Under the pieces are notes generated by a model, which was not told the origin of the DNA, made no database searches, and saw only the letters and a program-made list of their open reading frames with translations. 8,123 bases of DNA from Candidatus Thioglobus sp. (GTDB lineage Bacteria; Pseudomonadota; Gammaproteobacteria; PS1; Thioglobaceae): assembly GCA_003978285.1 (NCBI GenBank), contig QOAB01000095.1:1-8123 (forward strand), read 5' to 3'. The translations under genes and the position numbers were made by a program. Below are positions 5,750-8,123 of this stretch, piece after piece; position 1 is the stretch's first letter; the number at the start of each line of letters is the position of its first letter.

Positions 5750-6697
5750 ATCTAATGCCTCAACTTCTAATAACATTCTGTTGATATGCATGCCGAGGTT
5801 GTTATCAAAGCTATGCCAATCTTTGTATGCACTTAACCTGTTTACGATAGCCGGTCTAATTTCATAATCTGCTAAATCTTCTTCATAACCTTTTCTCGCT
5901 TCATCTTGAAGAATAAGTAGATAGCCTAAATATGGCTTAACGGCATGCTCTGCATCTCCTGATGGACCATGGCCTGGCACATAATGATCAAGCTTGAGGT
6001 TAGTCGCATAATTTAATACTTTAATATTATTGTGCATATCAGATGTTCCGCCAAATCCACCCAAACGATGAATCATATCGTTGTCACCTAAAAACAAAGT
6101 TTTGCTACCCACATGCTCAATCATAATATCGTTAGTTGTGTGGGCTTTAGCGGTTGGATTGTGAATTTTAAACTGTTCTGAACCTACATTGATAATTTGA
6201 AGGTGTGACGTTGCATCAGTAGGAAAAGTGGCTACTGTGCCTTTTGATACTCCTTCAGTTAAACGTTCGATAAGGTCGATCCAAAATTCAGCTTCACTTT
6301 CTTTTGCCTCTATAATCATTTGTGGATGCGCATAAATCTTGGCATCTGGGTATTGCTCTATAATGGCTTGATTGCCCAACCAATGATCCCCATGTACGTG
6401 TGTATTGAATACTGCTAATATTGGTTTATCAGTAACTTTTTTAACTTCATCAACAACTCTTTTACCAGTTTGGTAACTACCGCCTGGGTCAATCACAATA
6501 ACACCATCAGCACCAATCACCATGCCAGGATTGTTCATAAAACCTTGGTTGTTAGGATTTGGCTCATCTAATGGTCCATGAATAATATAAACATTTTTAC
6601 TAATTTCTTCAAACTTGTAATTACCATAACCATCAATAGTCCAAGCATGACTCAGCGTTGAAAGTGCAAGTGCCAATAGTAGTGTTAATTTTTTCAT
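5744..6697 (-). CDS. Exported metallo-beta-lactamase-fold hydrolase, SoxH-like
   Basis: This 317-residue protein begins with a Sec signal peptide: MKK, a leucine/alanine core, and a likely cleavage site after SHA (residue 18). The mature protein should be periplasmic. The metal-binding set is complete: H100-x-H102-x-D104-H105 (THVHGDHWLGN), H186 (AHTTND), D205 (FLGDND) and H243 (PGHG), fitting a dinuclear zinc centre. The N-terminal pattern (NVYIIHGPLDEPNPNNQG followed by NPGMVIG.DGVIVIDPG) resembles the SoxH/quinoprotein-relay group more than true beta-lactamases or glyoxalase II. The substrate is unknown; antibiotic resistance should not be assumed. A strong ribosome site (GGGGGAG, minus strand, near 6702-6708) precedes the ATG. 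It is divergent from nudE, and a perfect inverted repeat in the 61-base gap likely controls it. Confidence 0.88.
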   Translation of the reverse strand: MKKLTLLLALALSTLSHAWTIDGYGNYKFEEISKNVYIIHGPLDEPNPNNQGFMNNPGMVIGADGVIVIDPGGSYQTGKRVVDEVKKVTDKPILAVFNTHVHGDHWLGNQAIIEQYPDAKIYAHPQMIIEAKESEAEFWIDLIERLTEGVSKGTVATFPTDATSHLQIINVGSEQFKIHNPTAKAHTTNDIMIEHVGSKTLFLGDNDMIHRLGGFGGTSDMHNNIKVLNYATNLKLDHYVPGHGPSGDAEHAVKPYLGYLLILQDEARKGYEEDLADYEIRPAIVNRLSAYKDWHSFDNNLGMHINRMLLEVEALDL

Positions 6698-6712
6698 TAT
6701 TCTCCCCCTTGG

Positions 6713-6738
6713 TATAAAGGTATTATTGTACCTTTATA
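6713..6738. promoter_or_regulatory. Perfect 10-bp inverted repeat, candidate operator between divergent genes
   Basis: TATAAAGGTA (6713-6722) and TACCTTTATA (6729-6738) are exact reverse complements around the spacer TTATTG. It fills nearly half of the 61-base gap between the hydrolase gene and nudE. On the minus strand a -10-like TACAAT (6725-6730) lies within it; on the plus strand TATAGT (6735-6740) overlaps its right arm. A dimeric regulator bound here could block both promoters. It is not a terminator, since no T-tract follows. The regulator family is unknown to me. Confidence 0.6.
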
Positions 6739-6758
6739 GTCTTTAATACGATGCACTT

Positions 6759-7310
6759 ATGCGTAAAAAACCGAAGATATTAAATATTGAAACCCTTGCT
6801 ACCACACGTGTTTTCAATATTGAACGCTTGGATTTGGAGTTTTCTAATGGCGAAAAACGCCAGTATGAACGTTTAAAGCCACCTGGAAATGGCGCCGTTT
6901 TGGTAATCCCGATGTTGGATGACGATACAGTGGTGATGATTTATGAATACTCCGGTGGCACGGATCGCTATGAATTGGCACTGACTAAAGGCAAGATTGA
7001 TGCAGGAGAGACGCCACTTGAGGCGGCTAACCGTGAGTTGATAGAAGAGATTGGTTACGGATCAAACAAGTTGACTTTTTTAAAAACCATGACGCTCGCG
7101 CCTGGGTATCAGTCTAACATTACCCATATTATTCTAGCGCAGGATTTGTATGAAGCCAGTGCCGAAGGTGACGAACCTGAGCCGCTAGAAATGGTTGAAC
7201 ATAAGCTATCTAATTTAGAAGATCTGGTTTATTTTGACGACTTGACCGAAGCCAGAAGCATTGCAGCGCTTTATATGGCCAAAGAAATCATTAGAAAACA
7301 AAACGCGTGA
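6759..7310 (+). CDS. nudE: ADP compounds hydrolase, Nudix family
   Basis: Cleaves ADP-ribose, diadenosine polyphosphates and NADH-type compounds to mononucleotides, a nucleotide clean-up role in the cytosol. The 183-residue protein has a complete Nudix box at 78-100: G78, E84, R92-E93, E96-E97 and G99. Outside it, the opening PKILNIETLATTR, the LDLEFSNG segment (25-31), LTFLKTMTLAPGY and the GDEPEPLEMV segment (137-146) follow E. coli NudE closely as I recall it, which is more specific than the Nudix box alone. There is no Shine-Dalgarno sequence before the ATG, and a TACGAT at 6747-6752 would place transcription start on the ATG itself. An out-of-frame ATG at 6751 opens only a ten-codon frame. 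The gene overlaps aat by four bases (GTGA), forming an operon with it. Confidence 0.94.
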   Translation: MRKKPKILNIETLATTRVFNIERLDLEFSNGEKRQYERLKPPGNGAVLVIPMLDDDTVVMIYEYSGGTDRYELALTKGKIDAGETPLEAANRELIEEIGYGSNKLTFLKTMTLAPGYQSNITHIILAQDLYEASAEGDEPEPLEMVEHKLSNLEDLVYFDDLTEARSIAALYMAKEIIRKQNA

Positions 7311-7966
7311 TTAACATTCCTGAAGAATTTATTCTTCATTCGCCAACTGTTCCTTTTCCTGACATTGATTCAGCACTCGAAGAACCAAGCGGTTTGATTG
7401 CGATTGGTGGTGAGTTATCCACTGAGCGACTACTGGATGCCTATCAAAAAGGTATTTTTCCTTGGTATAGCGAAGGTGAGCCCGTGTTATGGTATAGCCC
7501 AAACCCTAGAATGGTGATTACTAAAGAAGCGCTACACGTTTCAAAAAGTTTAGACAAAGTGCTTCGTAGTAATCGTTTCGAAGTTCGCACGAATACAAAT
7601 TTTGAGCAAGTGATTCATCAGTGCAAAAATATTAAGCGTAAGGACCAAGATAGCACTTGGATTGATAATGACATGGTGCAAGCCTATATTCAATTACATC
7701 ATCAAGGTCATGCGCACTCTATTGAAGTATACGAGAATTCTCAACTGGCAGGTGGCTTGTATGGCGTGGCAATTGGCAAAGTATTTTTTGGTGAGTCGAT
7801 GTTCTCTTGTGCAAGTAACGCATCGAAAGTAGCTTTAGTACATCTGTTAAAAAATACCGATTATCAACTGATTGATTGTCAAGTAGAAAATCCTCATTTG
7901 AAAAGCTTAGGTGCCTTTAATATAGAGCGATCTGCGTTCGTGCAACAGCTTCGGGATTTGCTGTAA
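7307..7966 (+). CDS. aat: Leucyl/phenylalanyl-tRNA--protein transferase
   Basis: Transfers leucine or phenylalanine from charged tRNA to the N-terminus of proteins starting with arginine or lysine, marking them for ClpS/ClpAP degradation in the N-end rule pathway. The 219-residue protein carries the family blocks GLIAIGGEL (29-37), YQKGIFPWY (46-54), WYSPNPR (62-68), TWID (117-120), AGGLYGVAIGKVFFGESMFS (148-167), the catalytic LIDCQ (188-192) and the GAFNIERSAF tail. It is slightly shorter than E. coli Aat (234), within family range. The start is GTG at 7307, which overlaps the nudE stop as GTGA; no in-frame ATG nearby keeps the conserved N-terminus. No clear Shine-Dalgarno sequence is present, so translation probably depends on coupling to nudE. 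ClpS and ClpA are not in view. Confidence 0.96.
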   Translation: MINIPEEFILHSPTVPFPDIDSALEEPSGLIAIGGELSTERLLDAYQKGIFPWYSEGEPVLWYSPNPRMVITKEALHVSKSLDKVLRSNRFEVRTNTNFEQVIHQCKNIKRKDQDSTWIDNDMVQAYIQLHHQGHAHSIEVYENSQLAGGLYGVAIGKVFFGESMFSCASNASKVALVHLLKNTDYQLIDCQVENPHLKSLGAFNIERSAFVQQLRDLL

Positions 7967-8003
7967 AATATAGGCTAATCTTTTATACAATTGTGGTGAC
8001 AAC

Positions 8004-8123
8004 ATGAATACAACCCTTAAATTAGCAGCATTAATTTTAGTCATTATCGGCTTATCTTCTTGTGGAAAAATGGGTGAATTAGAGCCAGTCAAGGCTGAGG
8101 CAGTTGCTATGAAAATCAGCACA
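8004..8123 (+). CDS. Small LptM/YifL-like lipoprotein, N-terminal part (cut by window end)
   Basis: Forty codons are open to the last base with no stop, so the 3' end lies outside. The protein begins MNTTLK, then a hydrophobic stretch (7-17) and a lipobox L17-S18-S19-C20, so it should be exported, cut before C20 and lipidated. After the cysteine it reads CGKMGELEP, fitting the CGxxGxL pattern of the LptM (YifL) family, small lipoproteins that assist LptD maturation in the outer membrane. That identity is an inference from nine residues. GGTGA at 7995-7999 is a ribosome site four bases before ATG, and TATACAAT at 7984-7991 is a possible -10 region. In many gammaproteobacteria such a gene precedes lysA; this could be looked for beyond the window. 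Confidence 0.7.
   Translation, partial: MNTTLKLAALILVIIGLSSCGKMGELEPVKAEAVAMKIST

Noticed and set aside
5744..6697. Beta-lactam resistance gene
   Set aside because: The metal ligands show only the fold; the overall sequence is closer to SoxH-like proteins and there is no resistance context.
6751..6783. An ATG at 6751 as an upstream start or short coupled frame for nudE
   Set aside because: It is out of frame with nudE and stops after ten codons, with no ribosome site.
1..8123. Mobile element, prophage, CRISPR array, tRNA or rRNA genes
   Set aside because: I saw no transposase, integrase, terminal repeats, regularly spaced repeats or cloverleaf-type sequence on either strand.

Overview
The window reads as chromosomal housekeeping DNA of an AT-rich gammaproteobacterium (roughly 40% GC by eye). 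Five genes recall well-known gammaproteobacterial families: CysS with the E. coli-type zinc ligands at the same positions, a YrfG-type HAD nucleotidase, NudE, LeuB and Aat. A free-living marine sulphur-oxidiser type (SUP05/Thioglobus-like) would fit the base composition, the beta-carbonic anhydrase and the exported SoxH-like metallo-beta-lactamase protein. That placement is a guess, not something the sequence proves. I see no insertion sequence, integrase, tRNA, rRNA, CRISPR array or phage gene.

Layout. Bases 1-203 are a non-coding leader with two inverted repeats, followed by a stand-alone SCP-2-type lipid-carrier protein (204-608, +). A bidirectional terminator (631-661) separates it from a minus-strand pair, cysS then yrfG (1350-2738 and 662-1375), which overlap by 26 bases. 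A divergent intergenic region leads to a plus-strand run: a typical 2-Cys peroxiredoxin (2863-3462), a terminator, a 56-residue rubredoxin (3523-3693), leuB (3765-4838), a glutaredoxin one base after leuB (4840-5079) and a beta-carbonic anhydrase (5165-5749). The carbonic anhydrase ends tail-to-tail with an exported metallo-beta-lactamase-fold hydrolase (5744-6697, -), their stop regions overlapping by 6 bases. That hydrolase is divergent from nudE (6759-7310, +), which overlaps aat (7307-7966, +) by 4 bases. The last 120 bases are the start of a small LptM/YifL-like lipoprotein cut by the window edge.

How the genes relate. There is a loose redox theme in the middle: peroxiredoxin, rubredoxin and glutaredoxin, with the leucine-biosynthesis dehydrogenase between them. 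The rest are unrelated core functions: Cys-tRNA charging, nucleotide clean-up by YrfG and NudE, CO2/bicarbonate interconversion and N-end-rule tagging by Aat. I did not find a convincing novel multi-gene system. The best leads are regulatory: a perfect 10-bp inverted repeat with a 6-bp spacer between the hydrolase and nudE, the terminator placed between peroxiredoxin and rubredoxin, inverted repeats ahead of the SCP-2 gene, and two genes (nudE and carbonic anhydrase) whose best -10 boxes would make leaderless mRNAs.
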